Of a stretch of 64,000 nt of DNA, positions 19,683-31,500 are shown piece after piece (the first letter of the stretch is position 1; each line of letters begins with the position of its first letter). Location: NCBI GenBank assembly GCA_037953625.1, contig CM075650.1:124541706-124605705 (forward strand), read 5' to 3'. The translations under genes were made by a program, and so were the position numbers. Source of the stretch: Crotalaria pallida (Eukaryota > Streptophyta > Magnoliopsida > Fabales > Fabaceae). The notes under the pieces are model-generated. The model saw only the letters and a list, made by a program, of their open reading frames with translations, did not search any database and had not been told where the DNA came from.

Positions 19683-20250
19683 AATTTTCATTAAATTATT
19701 GTAAAATGCTATTGTAATAGTTCCGATTTAATTATTGTAAAATACTGTTGTAATAGTTCCGGTTTACTTTCCCAAATAATTGTACACAGTGCAGGTCTTG
19801 CAACCGACATTGTTCAAATAGTAGGAAAACTAGTCTATTTAAAGAGCATCTCAGCTCTCAATAGACACACACAATTTTAGAGAGAGAGACTTTCAGAGAG
19901 AGTTTTGGAGAGATTCCAGCCTTTGAGATCTCGTAAGCTCCTCCTTTAGTTTCTGTCTTTCAATCTTTCAAATTTATGTTTATGTCTTTCAATCTTTTAA
20001 TCATATAATATTTTCATATTCATGTTTTAGTTCTTGTTTACTTTCATTATCTCCACTTTCTCCCTCACCAGTTCTTCCTTCACGGATTATGCCAGAAGGT
20101 TCTGGTCCCCCTTTTAATTCTGTCTATTTTTAATTTTTTCCCCTTCTCCCTCACCAGATCATCCTTCGCGGTTATGCCAGAAGGTTCTGGTTCCTTTTAA
20201 TTATTTATAGTTTCCAGATCTTCTGTCATTCAGATCTGGAAATGCCCCAT
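19683..20250 (+). promoter_or_regulatory. Viral intergenic region, copy D right, end of cluster
   Basis: Follows the ORF3 stop. It contains TATTTAAAG at 19836-19844, the AGAGAG leader and two repeat units, and ends in a palindrome-like piece (CCAGATCTTCTG, CAGATCTGG) at 20214-20240. Beyond about 20250 the sequence is no longer viral. Confidence 0.68.
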
Positions 20251-20590
20251 AAGTATTACCTTTACTTCCGCGAACTCTGATTTCAATTCAAAAAGAATTC
20301 GGCAAAAAGTTTATGTTTTACATATTCAAGTCAAACTCGGGAGACAAATAATATGTTTTAAAAAGTAGTACAAAGATGTTATTGGGATTAAGAAAATATT
20401 CTCTCGAGAGTCTTTTCGTAATTAAAATATTACTAAGCCGAATTCAACTAATGGTTCAGAATAAAAAAGGTTTATAATCGAGCAAGTATTAATTTAAAAA
20501 GGAAAAATTTTCTAGTCCTAATTTTGATAGTAAGTATTTCAATCATTTGGAAATATTAATTATTTTCAAGATACAAAAGAGAGCGTCACA
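20251..20590 (+). mobile_element. 3' end of the split LTR (third family)
   Basis: TTCCGCGAACTCTG near 20266 resembles TTCCGCTTACTCTG in the LTRs at 23756, 31514 and 44450-44465 (minus). The end GAGAGCGTCACA at 20579-20590 matches the LTR end GAGAGTGTTACA. This is therefore probably the continuation of 1-2187 beyond the viral cluster. No tRNA-Met site follows. Confidence 0.55.
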
Positions 20591-20702
20591 GTTAGGGTTA
20601 GGGTAAGGTCACAAATCTAAGGTTTATGGTTAGGGTTAGTGGTTCTTTTTTAATTTTTTGGAAACATCGTTCAACTTTTACATTAAAATAGTGTATATAT
20701 AT
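20591..20702. other. Short spacer with telomere-like hexamers
   Basis: GTTAGGGTTAGGGTAAGG at 20591 and GGTTAGGGTTAG at 20629 resemble degenerate plant telomere repeat. Otherwise AT-rich, no gene. Confidence 0.4.
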
Positions 20703-20823
20703 GCAAAGTGGAAATGTATATGAGACGACCTGGGAATTAGGGGATAGAATGCGTAAGGATTATCCTGAGTTATTTATGTAGGTTGAATTTCGGGGACGAA
20801 ATTCCTGTTAAGTGGGGGAGTAG
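20703..20823 (+). mobile_element. 3' scrap of chromovirus internal region before the left LTR
   Basis: 121 bases matching 28463-28583 (end of gag-pol with stop, untranslated end and polypurine tract) at a constant offset of 7760. A proper 5' LTR should be preceded by host DNA, so this LTR is also the 3' LTR of a truncated upstream unit. Confidence 0.9.
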
Positions 20824-22187
20824 TGTAACACTCCAAATTTTCATTCCTTGATGTAATGAAAATGTTGATTATGAAAGGTTATTTCATAATTATTTTCCTT
20901 AATCATAATTATATATTTCATAGTTAATTTGGATTAATTATGTGTTGGTATTGGTGCCTGGATAAGGTGGAAAAGTATTTTAATAAAATATAATATGTAA
21001 AAATAATGTTTTTGCATATTAGTCCCTAAATTAGGACCTAGAAGCAATATTAGGAAGGCCTTGGAAGGAAGGGCATTAAAATAAATATTTTTGAAAAATT
21101 GGCAAAAATACTCGAGTATTCCTGAAAACACTCGAGTATTCGAGTCAGTGGAAAACTCGTGAGTGCGTTTGATGAGTCAACACTCGACGATTCCTTTCGT
21201 TGACACGAAAACAGCTCCAGGACACGTTAATGATCTTCGTGTCGAGCTGCATGATCATTGGGAATGACTATTTAAGCTTTTGGTTGAAGAAAATGGACCA
21301 TTTTGGTCGAATTTCTCCTTAGACACCAACTTAGGGTTTCTGAGTTCATGCTTTGATTACTCGATCGTTGCTGAGAGTTAGGTTAAGTGTGATACACCAT
21401 TGTGAAGCTCACGTTTCGAGCTTCACAAAGATATAAGATTTGTGAGTTGAGGGGCTGTGTGGAAGGAGAATCGAGGATCGAAAAGAGAAGGATTGTTACT
21501 GCCAAACCAAGTTCCTGAGGTCTGGAGCCTACTTGGAGCTAGGATTTTGGTAAGTTTATGAGCCCTCTGAATCTCAAATTCGTTCCTACCTCTAGTTTAA
21601 GTTGCAGAGAATAATTCCTAACCTCTTTCCCTAATTTTTACAATGATCTTGCATGTCAAATCCTCTGGTTTTGGTACTCTGTTCAACTATGGCTGCATGC
21701 AAAGGATTTCTGGGGTTTAGCATTTCCAACCAATTTCTCTGCAATCTCTGTGTTGATTCACGACCTAGAGGTAAGGGTGAAGCTATTAATTCACTAGAAT
21801 AAGTTTAAATCATGTGAATTTAGGTTGAGAGTCAACTAAAGACTCTATGGGCATAGTTGGAAATAGGATCAAGGCTTGGAGGCCTCTCTGGGTTCAAATG
21901 TTGGTTTGGACAAGTTTATTATGTTACATGCAAGCTGTACCAAAGTGGTTTTCCTCCTAAATGTGCCTAAAATTGGATTTGGTATGTTGAGTTGTTGGAA
22001 AAATGGATTTTATGCATAATTGATGCTATGGTGTGATTCAGTGTAATATGTTGTCAATTCTGTATTGGAACATGTTTAATATGTGTAATGTAAGCTCTGT
22101 TGATCATTGGTTTTAACTGGAATTGGCTAGAATTGGAAATGGTATGTTAAAATGCAATTTACATTGTTATCTGTCAAAAAACACTCG

Positions 22188-22385
22188 AGTATTGGGGTTG
22201 ATACTCGAGTATTTTGACCAAACCTGAGACATGGATTTCTGGAAAACAAAGAACACTCGCAAATTTTGGTAAAACCTGAAAAATGAATTTCTGGAAAATG
22301 AAGAACACTCGAGTGATTCATGAATTACTGGAGTATTTTTATGAAAAGTATGATTCACTCGAGTCCAGGAAATTTCACTCGAGTC
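22188..22385. repeat. ACTCGAGT palindrome cluster, element 1 left LTR
   Basis: Five exact ACTCGAGT sites plus two decayed ones in about 200 bases. The right LTR has six exact sites in the same places (29950-30145), including both of those decayed here. Confidence 0.8.
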
Positions 22386-22640
22386 TTTTGCTCAGGGACA
22401 GGAAAGTATTTCTTTAACATACCTAAATTATTTCCAATTGAATCAACTATGCTTATGGGGAAAATATCATGTTCCAATAAAAAGAATGGGATGGTTAAGA
22501 ACAACATTAAGATACACTGATGACATATTATTGGTTGCACATAATAAGATTATTGGTTAATCTTAATGGATTAATTTATGTGCATTCATACATGGAGAAA
22601 GGAGATGGATAATTAATTCGGTGGTAACTGGCTCGATGAC

Positions 22641-22741
22641 ACATTTTGGTAATGTGGGCAGCATTGGGGAATGTTGTTACGTCTTGGTGACGTTGTGTGC
22701 ACACTATCCGAGCAGTTTCACAATACATGTTGGTCATGTAT
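22641..22741 (+). repeat. Hairpins with TTGGT loop, element 1 left LTR
   Basis: 22641-22655 (ACATT-TTGGT-AATGT), 22661-22674 (CATT-GGGG-AATG core), 22679-22693 (ACGTC-TTGGT-GACGT) and 22723-22741 (ATACATG-TTGGT-CATGTAT). Arms differ while the loop is kept. The right LTR copy lies at about 30401-30501. Confidence 0.75.
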
Positions 22742-22947
22742 ACGAATTACTGGATTGAACGTTCAATAAACAATGGAAATGGGAAGCATGCATCATGACA
22801 CATAAATAATGGGATTATTATAAATGAACCATGCTTGCTCATTTGTCTATGCATTTGACTACTTGGTACTTGTGAATGTTACTTGCTCTATTTATTCTTA
22901 TTTGATTATGTGAATTATTTTGCTTACCCCTTATGCCCATTTAGGTG

Positions 22948-23432
22948 ATGGCTCGCTATCTAGCTTGCATCGAGTTGCACCCACTCCCTAGTGGAGTGTG
23001 GTACTACGAGGACCATAGAGCCACTTTTAAGGGTGAGGTAGAGGTGACTCTATATCACCCTAACCCTCTGGCTTGTGTCCGTCCTCGTAGGTTTCGCATC
23101 CTTATTATCTATACTTTGCATGTACCCCCTTTTTATGCTTATCGTGGACCACCCCCGACTCGACCAGCTCGTCGATTTCATTCCTTTGGTTTTAGAGCTG
23201 CTACTAGATCTCACCCTTCTGCTTCCGAGTGATCCGTGAGGAGACTCCTGTACCTAGTCCGATGAGTCTGGTTCATGGGACTCCTTCGGCTGACCCAGTG
23301 CCCATTGGTAGGGTACCCACTCAGTCGGACGAGATAGAGGAGGATCCTGAGGAGGCTGAGAGTGAGGGCGAGCCAGTCGAGCACTCCACTGGGAGCCAGT
23401 GGGGAGTTGGGGATCTATCGGGTGATACATAG
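22948..23432 (+). pseudogene. LTR-encoded protein, element 1 left LTR, frameshifted
   Basis: Same protein as 30708-31193. A C is missing at about 23225 (GCTTCCGAG here, GCTTCCCGAG in the right LTR), which ends the first frame at 23232. The rest continues in another frame to 23432. It is preceded by CCCATTTAGGTG, an acceptor-like site. Confidence 0.7.
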
Positions 23433-24001
23433 TATAGATGGTTAGGATGTGGGACATGTGGAGCAGCTGCTGGAGATTCTGGAGACTTATGCTATGGAGG
23501 AGGATCATTGGACCGCTGCTGGGATTTCATATTTTGCTCTATACATATATTGTATATATTTTTGAGAGATCTCAGTGAGGTGGTCTTTACTTTTAGTCTT
23601 ATATCATGGACTTGTATCTTACAAACTTCTGCTACCTCGACTTTGACCTTGATGTCTTTTGGTACTTTTATATTATGTTATATTACGGATATATATCTAT
23701 CTTTATATGACTTGGTATGTGGAGTATCAAATCAAAGTCACTATTTTAATTTAATTCCGCTTATTCTGTTAACTATGCCATTTTACTATAACTGGAAAGA
23801 TTGTTGCTGAGTTGGGAAGTTTTAATAATCATAAATGAAAACCCAACTTATGCTATCACGAGCTACTTTAATCTCTGTATGGAAACAAGTATTTTAGAAA
23901 AAGATTTTCATTACTCCTCCAATTTATGCAAGTCCATATTATTATATAAATACATATAGAGACTATATTTTGTAAACTAGAAGAGAGAGTGTTACATTTT
24001 A

Positions 24002-24013
24002 TGGTATCAGAGC
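24002..24013 (+). promoter_or_regulatory. tRNA-Met primer-binding site, element 1
   Basis: TGGTATCAGAGC, five bases after the LTR end at 23996. Complementary to initiator tRNA-Met, as usual in chromoviruses. Confidence 0.9.
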
Positions 24014-24205
24014 ATAATGGTCCTGATTCTTGATCCTCTCAAGCATGATCTGCCAGAAGATGCCACAACTGGGTAAAGTTTCTTAGCTATTTGATTTATT
24101 TCATATAGCTTGAATTCTAGTGATGTTTTGTTTAGAATAGAATTGGATAGGTTTCAATGGTTTAGATAGACCTTTAACGACCTAGGTCCATAGTGCAGGT
24201 CCACT

Positions 24206-27200
24206 ATGGCAGCGCGTTATAGAAACCATACGAACGAGATGCTGGAAAGGATTACTGTGGTATTGGAAAATATGCAGCAATATCAGCATCAACAACATCA
24301 ATCTTAGCCCGTTAATCCACCTCTAGTGGGTGTAGCAGCTACGGAGGCCAAAACTTTGTCGGATTTCAGGAGCTGCAATCCCTCAAAGTTTGCTGGTGGG
24401 TTTAAGCCTGAAGAAGCTAATAAGTGGATCTTAGAAATGGACAAGATCTTTAGAACTTTGGAATGCTCCGATGCACAGAAAATAGTTTATGCTGTTTTCA
24501 TGATGGAAGGTTAAGCAGAACATTGGTGGAATCATACTGCCCAGTTACTGGCTCATGAGGGAAGAGAGGTAACTTCGGAAGTATTCATGGAGGAATTTCT
24601 AAAGAAGTAATTTCCTGACGATCTAAGGAGGAAGAAAGAGGTGGAGTTTCTACAACTCAAACAAGGCAGCATGAGTGTGGGTGAATATGCTGCGAAATTT
24701 GAGGAATTGATGAAATACTCTCCTTACTATCAGATGAATCCTGATGAAAGGAGTAAGTGCATTAAGTTTGAAGGAGGATTGAGACCTGAATTAAAGTCAG
24801 TATTCAGTTATCAAAAGATTCAAAGTTTTCCCATGCTGGTTGATATGTGTAGAATGTATGAGGATGATAAAAAGGCAGAGACAGTTCAGATTGTGGAAGG
24901 AAAGGAGGAACATCAGGGATATGGACCACAGAGGCGGAAAGGGCATGATCACCGTCACAAAGGTCCTTATTCCCATAAGAATCGAGGAAATGGCAAGATG
25001 TCTGGTGATCGAAACACCTCTTACAATAATGCTCCTTATTGTGAGAAGTGCAAGCGTCATCACTTCGAAAGATTTTGTTGGTCTCACAATGGATGTTTTA
25101 ACTGTGGGAAACCTGGTCATTTTTCTCGTGATTGCAAGGAACCACCTAAGAACACTCAAAGAGGATCTCTGGACAAGCCAGTGACCCAAGGGCGAGTTTT
25201 CACCCTTAGCGGTGCTGAAGCAAACCAAACTCCGGGACTCGTGCAAGGTACTTATTTGCTCAATGACCAACCTTGTAGAATTTTATTCGATTTAGGAGCC
25301 ACTCATTCATTTGTTTCCTTTGAATGTGTGAATCGTTTGAAATTGTCTGTGTCTGAATCACCCTATTGTCTTAGGGTAGAAACCCCTACTAATTCTCCCG
25401 TGATCGCTTCAAAGGTGTGCCTTAATTGTAGAATTAAGGTATTAGATCGAGTCTCTCATTTAGATCTGATCTGCTTACCTTTGTCCCAATTGGATGTGAT
25501 TTTGGGCATGGATTGGATGGTTAGCAATCATGTGGTTATTGACTGTGATAAGAAGGAAATTTTATATAAGGAACCAATCTCAGAGAAGTATCTCTGTTTT
25601 GTCTCTGCTGTTGAACCGGAGGAAGGAGAAAAGTCTGTGGAGGAAATTCCAGTTGTTCGAGAATTTCCTGAAGTATTCCCTGAGGAGATGTCGGGATTAC
25701 CACCCAAGAGGGAGATTGAGTTTGAAATCGAGTTGATTCCAGGAACTGGTCCCATTTCTATTGCCCCTTATAGAATGGCACCACCCGAGATGGTCGAATT
25801 GAAGAAGCAGATAAAGGAGCTGCTGCAGAAACAGCTTATTAGACCAAGCGTATCCCCGTGGGGTGCTCCGGTGTTGTTTGTTAAGAAGAAGGATGGAAGC
25901 CTTAGAATGTGTGTAGATTACACACAGTTAAATAAGGTGACCATAAAGAATAAATATCCTTTGCCAAGGATTGACAATCTAATGGATCAGGTAAGAGGAG
26001 CTTCAGTGTTTTCCAAGATTGATCTGAGATCTGGGTATCATCAGATCAGAATTAAGGAGGAAGATATCCCTAAGACTGCATTTCGATCTCGATACGGACA
26101 TTACGAGTACGTTGTAATGCCGTTCGGATTGACAAATGCACCAGCTATCTTCATGGATTATATGAATCGGATTTTTAGACCATATCTGGATTCATTCGTG
26201 GTAGTTTTCATTGATGATATCCTGATATATTCTAAGAATCCGGAAGAGCATGCCGAACATCTTCGGATAGTATTGAAGATTTTGAAGGAGAAGCAACTCT
26301 ATGCCAAAATCTCTAAGTGTGAATTTTGGTTGAAGGAAGTTCAGTTTTTGGGGCATGTGATTTCGGAAGGTGGCATAGCAGTTGACCCAGCTAAAGTTGA
26401 ATCGGTTCTGCAGTGGGTTCAACCGAAGACAGTCACTGAAGTCCGAAGTTTCTTAGGACTGACTGGTTATTATAAAAGATTCATTGAGGGATTTTCGAGG
26501 ATCGCACTACCTCTTACCAAGTTAACTCGGAAGGACCAACCATTCATATGGGATGAGAAGTGTGAGAAGAGTTTTCTGATGCTTAAGGAAAGATTAACAT
26601 CTTCGCCAGTGTTAATCTTACCTGACCCTCACAAGGAGTATGAAGTGTACTGTGATGCATCAGGACAAGGGCTTGGGAGTGTTCTGATGCAAGGAGGAAA
26701 GGTCGTGGCATATGCATCTTGTCAATTGAAATTTCACGAGGTGAATTATCCCACCCATGATTTGGAACTCGCTGCAATAGTTTTTGCACTGAAGATATGG
26801 AGGCATTATCTCTATGGAACTACATTCCGAGTGTTTAGTGACCATAAGAGTTTGAAGTATTTGTTTGATCAGAAGGAGTTAAATATGAGGCAGCGTCGAT
26901 GGATGGAATTTTTAAAAGACTACGACTTTGAGCTTCATTATCATCCCGGTAAGGCTAATGTTGTAGCAGACGCTTTGAGTCGTAAAGCGATTTATGCAAG
27001 TTCCATGATGATTAAAGAAGCAGCTTTGATTGAAGAGTTTCGGGATTTAAGTTTAGTGATGCAAGTGGAACCAAGCCATATTAAGATGGGTATGTTACAA
27101 ATTTCTAGTGAATTCTTGGCTCGAATTCGAGAATTGCAGCAAGAGGACGAAGAGTTATTAGAAAAGAGGAAGTTGGTGAAAGGAGGAAAAGAGCCTAATT

Positions 27201-28541
27201 TCTTGGAAGGGTCGGATGGAATTCTTCGTTTCAAAACGAGAATTTTCATACCAAAGAATTCGGAGATTAGAAGGTTAATTTTGGATGAGGCGCATAAGAG
27301 TCAGATGAGCATTCATCCGGGATCAACTAAGATGTACCGGGATTTGAAAGACATGTTTTGGTGGTTGGGCCTTAAGAAGGACGTTGCAGATTATGTGGCG
27401 TCATGTTTAATCTGTCAAAAAGTTAAGATGGAACACCAGAAACCTGGAGGAATGCTGCAACCTTTGGATTCCACAATGGAAGTGGGATAGTATTTCCATG
27501 GATTTTGTGACTGGATTGCCAAGGACAGTTGCAAACCATGATGCAATCTGGGTAATTGTGGACCGCCTTACTAAGTCGGCGCATTTCATTCTGGTGAATA
27601 CGCGCTATTCTTTGGATAAGCTCACCCAGCTTTATATCCGGGAAGTGGTACGATTGCATGGAGTGCCATCCAGTATTATTTCTGATCGCGACCCGAGGTT
27701 CATGTCTAGATTTTGGTCAAGCCTGCATCAAGCTCTAGGGACGAGACTCAAGATGAGTTCAGCATACCATCCTCAGACCGATGGGCAGACCGAAAGGACC
27801 ATTCAAACTTTGGAAGACATCCTGCGAGCTTGTGTATTGGAAGAACGAGGAAGTTGGGATCAGATTCTACCACTCGCAGAATTCACATACAACAATGGAT
27901 ATCATGCAAGTATCGGTATGCCACCGTTCGAGGCATTGTATGGAAGAAAGTGTCAAACCCCGCTATGTTGGTTTCAAGTGGGGGAGAATTTACATCTTGG
28001 CCCGGATGTCGTGCAGCAGACGACTGAAAAGATCAGAATGATTCAAGAAAAGATCCAGGCTGCTCATAGTCGTCAGAAAAGCTATGCAGATCGGAGAAGG
28101 AGACCTTTAGAGTTTGCAGAAGGCGACCATGTGTTTCTCAGGATTGTACCGCTGAAGGGAGTGAGTAGAGCGTTGAAACCTCAGAAGCTTTCACCTAAAT
28201 TCATAGGTCCCTACCAAATCCTTAAGCGAATAGGACCGGTAGCTTATCAAATAGCCCTCCCACCATCTTTAGCCAACCTGCACAATATTTTTCATGTGTC
28301 TCAATTGAAAAAGTTGGTTCATGATCCAACCACGATTCTTCAGATTCATCCGGATGTAACCATACGAGAAAACTTAACCTTTAAGGCTGGTCCAGTTAAA
28401 ATTGAAGATAGAAGGACCAAACAGCTTAGAGGAAAGGAGATTTCGTTAGTCAGAGTCGTGTGGCAAAGTGGAAATGTATATGAGACGACCTGGGAATTAG
28501 GGGATAGAATGCGTAAGGATTATCCTGAGTTATTTATGTAG
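24206..28541 (+). pseudogene. Chromovirus gag-pol, element 1, decayed
   Basis: Ty3/gypsy polyprotein in the order gag, CCHC knuckle (about 25090-25131), protease, reverse transcriptase (VFIDD), RNase H (YCDAS), integrase (HHCC finger, then catalytic D, D, E with SDRDPRF and DGQTERT) and a C-terminal chromodomain-like module (LRGKEISLVRVVW ending in YPELF). These steps copy element RNA and insert it, and the chromodomain guides chromatin choice. Breaks: in-frame stops at 24305, 24512 and 24608 in gag, and a frameshift near 27465-27490 at the start of the integrase core. The protease motif reads DLGA instead of DSGA. It cannot make full polyprotein; a 949-codon open stretch (24641-27490) remains. 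Confidence 0.9.
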
Positions 28542-28569
28542 GTTGAATTTCGGGGACGAAATTCCTGTT

Positions 28570-28580
28570 AAGTGGGGGAG
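28570..28580 (+). promoter_or_regulatory. Polypurine tract, element 1
   Basis: AAGTGGGGGAG lies just before the right LTR (28584). It primes plus-strand synthesis in LTR elements. The same tract precedes the left LTR at 20810-20820. Confidence 0.85.
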
Positions 28581-28583
28581 TAG

Positions 28584-31500
28584 TGTAACACTCCAAATTT
28601 TCATTCCTTGATGTAATGAAAATGTTGATTATGAAAGGTTATTTCATAATTATTTTCCTTAATCATAATTATATATTTCATAGTTAATTTGGATTAATTA
28701 TGTGTTGGTATTGGTGCCTGGATAAGGTGGAAAAGTATTTTAATAAAATATAATATGTAAAAATAATGTTTTTGCATATTAGTCCCTAAATTAGGACCTA
28801 GAAGCAATATTAGGAAGGCCTTGGAAGGAAGGGCATTAAAATAAATATTTTTGAAAAATTGGCAAAAATACTCGAGTATTCCTGAAAACACTCGAGTATT
28901 CGAGTCAGTGGAGAACTCGTGAGTGCGTTTGATGAGTCAACACTCGACGATTCCTTTCGTTGACACGAAAACACCTCCTGGACACGTTAATGATCTTCGT
29001 GTCGAGCTGCATGATCACTGGGAATGACTATTTAAGCTTTTGGTTGAAGAAAATGGACCATTTTGGTCGAATTTCTCCTTAGACACCAACTTAGGGTTTT
29101 TGAGTTCGTGCTTTGATTACTCGATCGTTGCTGAGAGTTAGGTTAAGTGTGATACACCATTGTGAAGCTCACGTTTCGAGCTTCACAAAGATATAAGATT
29201 TGTGATTTGAGGGGCTGTGTGGAAGGAGAATCGAGGATCGAAAAGAGAAGGATTGTTACTGCCAAACCAAGTTCCTGAGGTCTGGAGCCTACTTGGAGCT
29301 AGGATTTTGGTAAGTTTATGAGCCCTCTGAATCTCAAATTCGTTCCTACCTCTAGTTTAAGTTGCAGAGAATAATTCCTAACCTCTTTCCCTAATTTTTA
29401 CAATGATCTTGCATGTCAAATCCTCTGGTTTTGGTACTCTGTTCAACTATGGCTGCATGCAAAGGATTTCTGGGGTTTAGCATTTCCATCCAATTTCTCT
29501 GCAATCTCTGTGTTGATTCACGACCTAGAGGTAAGGGTGAAGCTATTAATTCACTAGAATAAGTTTAAATCATGTGAATTTAGGTTGAGAGTCAACTAAA
29601 GACTCTATGGGCATAGTTGGAAATAGGATCAAGGCTTGGAGGCCTCTCTGGGTTCAAATGTTGGTTTGGACAAGTTTATTATGTTACATGCAAGCTGTAC
29701 CAAAGTGGTTTTCCTCCTAAATGTGCCTAAAATTGGATTTGGTATGTTGAGTTGTTGGAAAAATGGATTTTATGCATAATTGATGCTATGGTGTGATTCA
29801 GTGTAATATGTTGTTAATTCTGTATTGGAACATGTTTAATATGTGTAATGTAAGCTCTGTTGATCATTGGTTTTAACTGGAATTTGCTAGAATTGGAAAT
29901 GGTATGTTAAAATGCAATTTACATTGTTATCTGTCAGAAAACACTCGATTATTGGGGTTGATACTCGAGTATTTCGACCAAACCTGAGACATGGATTTCT
30001 GGAAAACAAAGAACACTCGAGTATTTTGGTAAAACCTGAAAAATGAATTTCTAGAAAATGAAGAACACTCGAGTGATTCATGAATTACTCGAGTATTTTT
30101 ATGAAAGTATGATTCACTCGAGTCCATGAAATTTCACTCGAGTCTTTTGCTCAGGGACAGGAAAGTATTTCTTTAACATACCTAAATTATTTCCAATTGA
30201 ATCAACTATGCTTATTTGGAAAATATCATGTTCCAAGAAAAAGAATGGGATGGTTAAGAACAACATTAAGATACACTGATGACATATTATTGGTTGCACA
30301 TAATAAGATTATTGGTTAATCTTAATGGATTAATTTATGTGCATTCATACATGGAGAAAGGAGATGGATAATTAATTCGGTGGTAACTGGCTCGATGACA
30401 CATTTTGGTAATGTGGGCAGCATTGGGGAATGTTGTTACGTCCTGGTGACGTTGTGTGCACACTATCCGAGCAGTTTCACAATACATGTTGGTCATGTAT
30501 ACGAATTACTGGATTGAACGTTCAATAAACAATGGAAATGGGAAGCATGCATCATGACACATAAATAATGGGTTTATTATAAATGAACCATGCTTGCTCA
30601 TTTGTCTATGCATTTGAATACTTGGTACTTGTGAATGTTACTTGCTCTATTTATTCTTATTCGATTATGTGAATTATTTTGCTTACCCCTTATGCCCATT
30701 GTAGGTGATGGCTCGCTATCTAGCTTGCATCGAGTTGCGCCCACTCCCTAGTGGAGTGTGGTACTACGAGGACCATAGAGCCACTTTTGAGGGTGAGGTA
30801 GAGGTGACTCTATATCACCCTAACCCTCTGGCTCGTGTCCGTCCTCGTAGGTTTCGCATCCATATTATCTATACTTTGCATGTACCCCCTTTTTATGCTT
30901 ATCATGGACCACCCCCGACTCGACCAGCTCGTCGATTTCATTCCTTTCGTTTTAGAGCTGCTACTAGATCTCACCCTTCTGCTTCCCGAGTGATCCGTGA
31001 GGAGACTCCTGTACCTAGTCCGATGAGTCCGGTTCATGGGACTCCTTCAGCTGACCCAGTGCCCAGCGGTAGGGTACCCACTCAGTCGGACGAGATAGAG
31101 GAGGATCCTGAGGAGGCTGAGAGTGAGGGCGAGCCAGTCGAGCACTCCACTGGGAGCCAGTGGGGAGTTGGGGATCCATCGGGTGATACATAGTATAGAT
31201 GGTTAGGATGTGGGACATGTGGAGCAGCTGCTGGAGATTCTGGAGACTTATGCTATGGAGGAGGATCATTGGACCGCTGCTGGGATTTCATATTTTGCTC
31301 TATACAAATATTGTATATATTTTTGAGAGATCTCAGTGAGGTGGTCTTTTCTTTTAGTCTTATATCATGGACTTGTATCTTACAAACTTCTGCTACCTCG
31401 ACTTTGACCTTGATGTCTTTTGGTACTTTTATATTATGTTATATTACGGATATATATCTATCTTTATATGACTTGGTATGTGGAGTATCAAATCAAAGTC

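Larger units (their letters stand above)
2188..20250. mobile_element. Endogenous pararetrovirus (caulimovirid) cluster
   Basis: Several rearranged copies of one plant pararetrovirus: A forward (2188-8834), junction scrap (8832-9068), B reverse (9066-17202), C reverse (17211-18330), filler (18331-18376), D forward (18377-20250). Diagnostic features are the tRNA-Met primer site, a 30K-type movement protein, a CCHC knuckle, DTGAD protease, YIDD reverse transcriptase and RNase H, with no LTRs and no integrase. ORF1 carries movement and capsid regions, ORF2 the protease, reverse transcriptase and RNase H, and ORF3 an unknown protein. This suggests the petuvirus/florendovirus side of Caulimoviridae, but the genus is uncertain. 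The cluster lies in an LTR at a TA-rich spot; such integration by illegitimate joining is known for florendoviruses. Confidence 0.88.
20824..23996 (+). mobile_element. Left LTR of Tekay-like chromovirus 1
   Basis: 3173 bases, from TGTAACACTCC to GTGTTACA. It pairs with 28584-31758. It contains a TATTTAAG box at 21269-21276, ACTCGAGT sites near 21110-21140 and 22190-22385, hairpins at 22641-22741 and a broken LTR ORF. LTRs of more than 3 kb fit the Tekay/Del group. Confidence 0.92.

Noticed and set aside
20581..20650. True telomere or chromosome end
   Set aside because: Only a few imperfect hexamers with ordinary sequence on both sides.
24797..25270. Long minus-strand frame over gag of element 1
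   Set aside because: Antisense shadow of gag; a matching shadow exists over gag of element 2.
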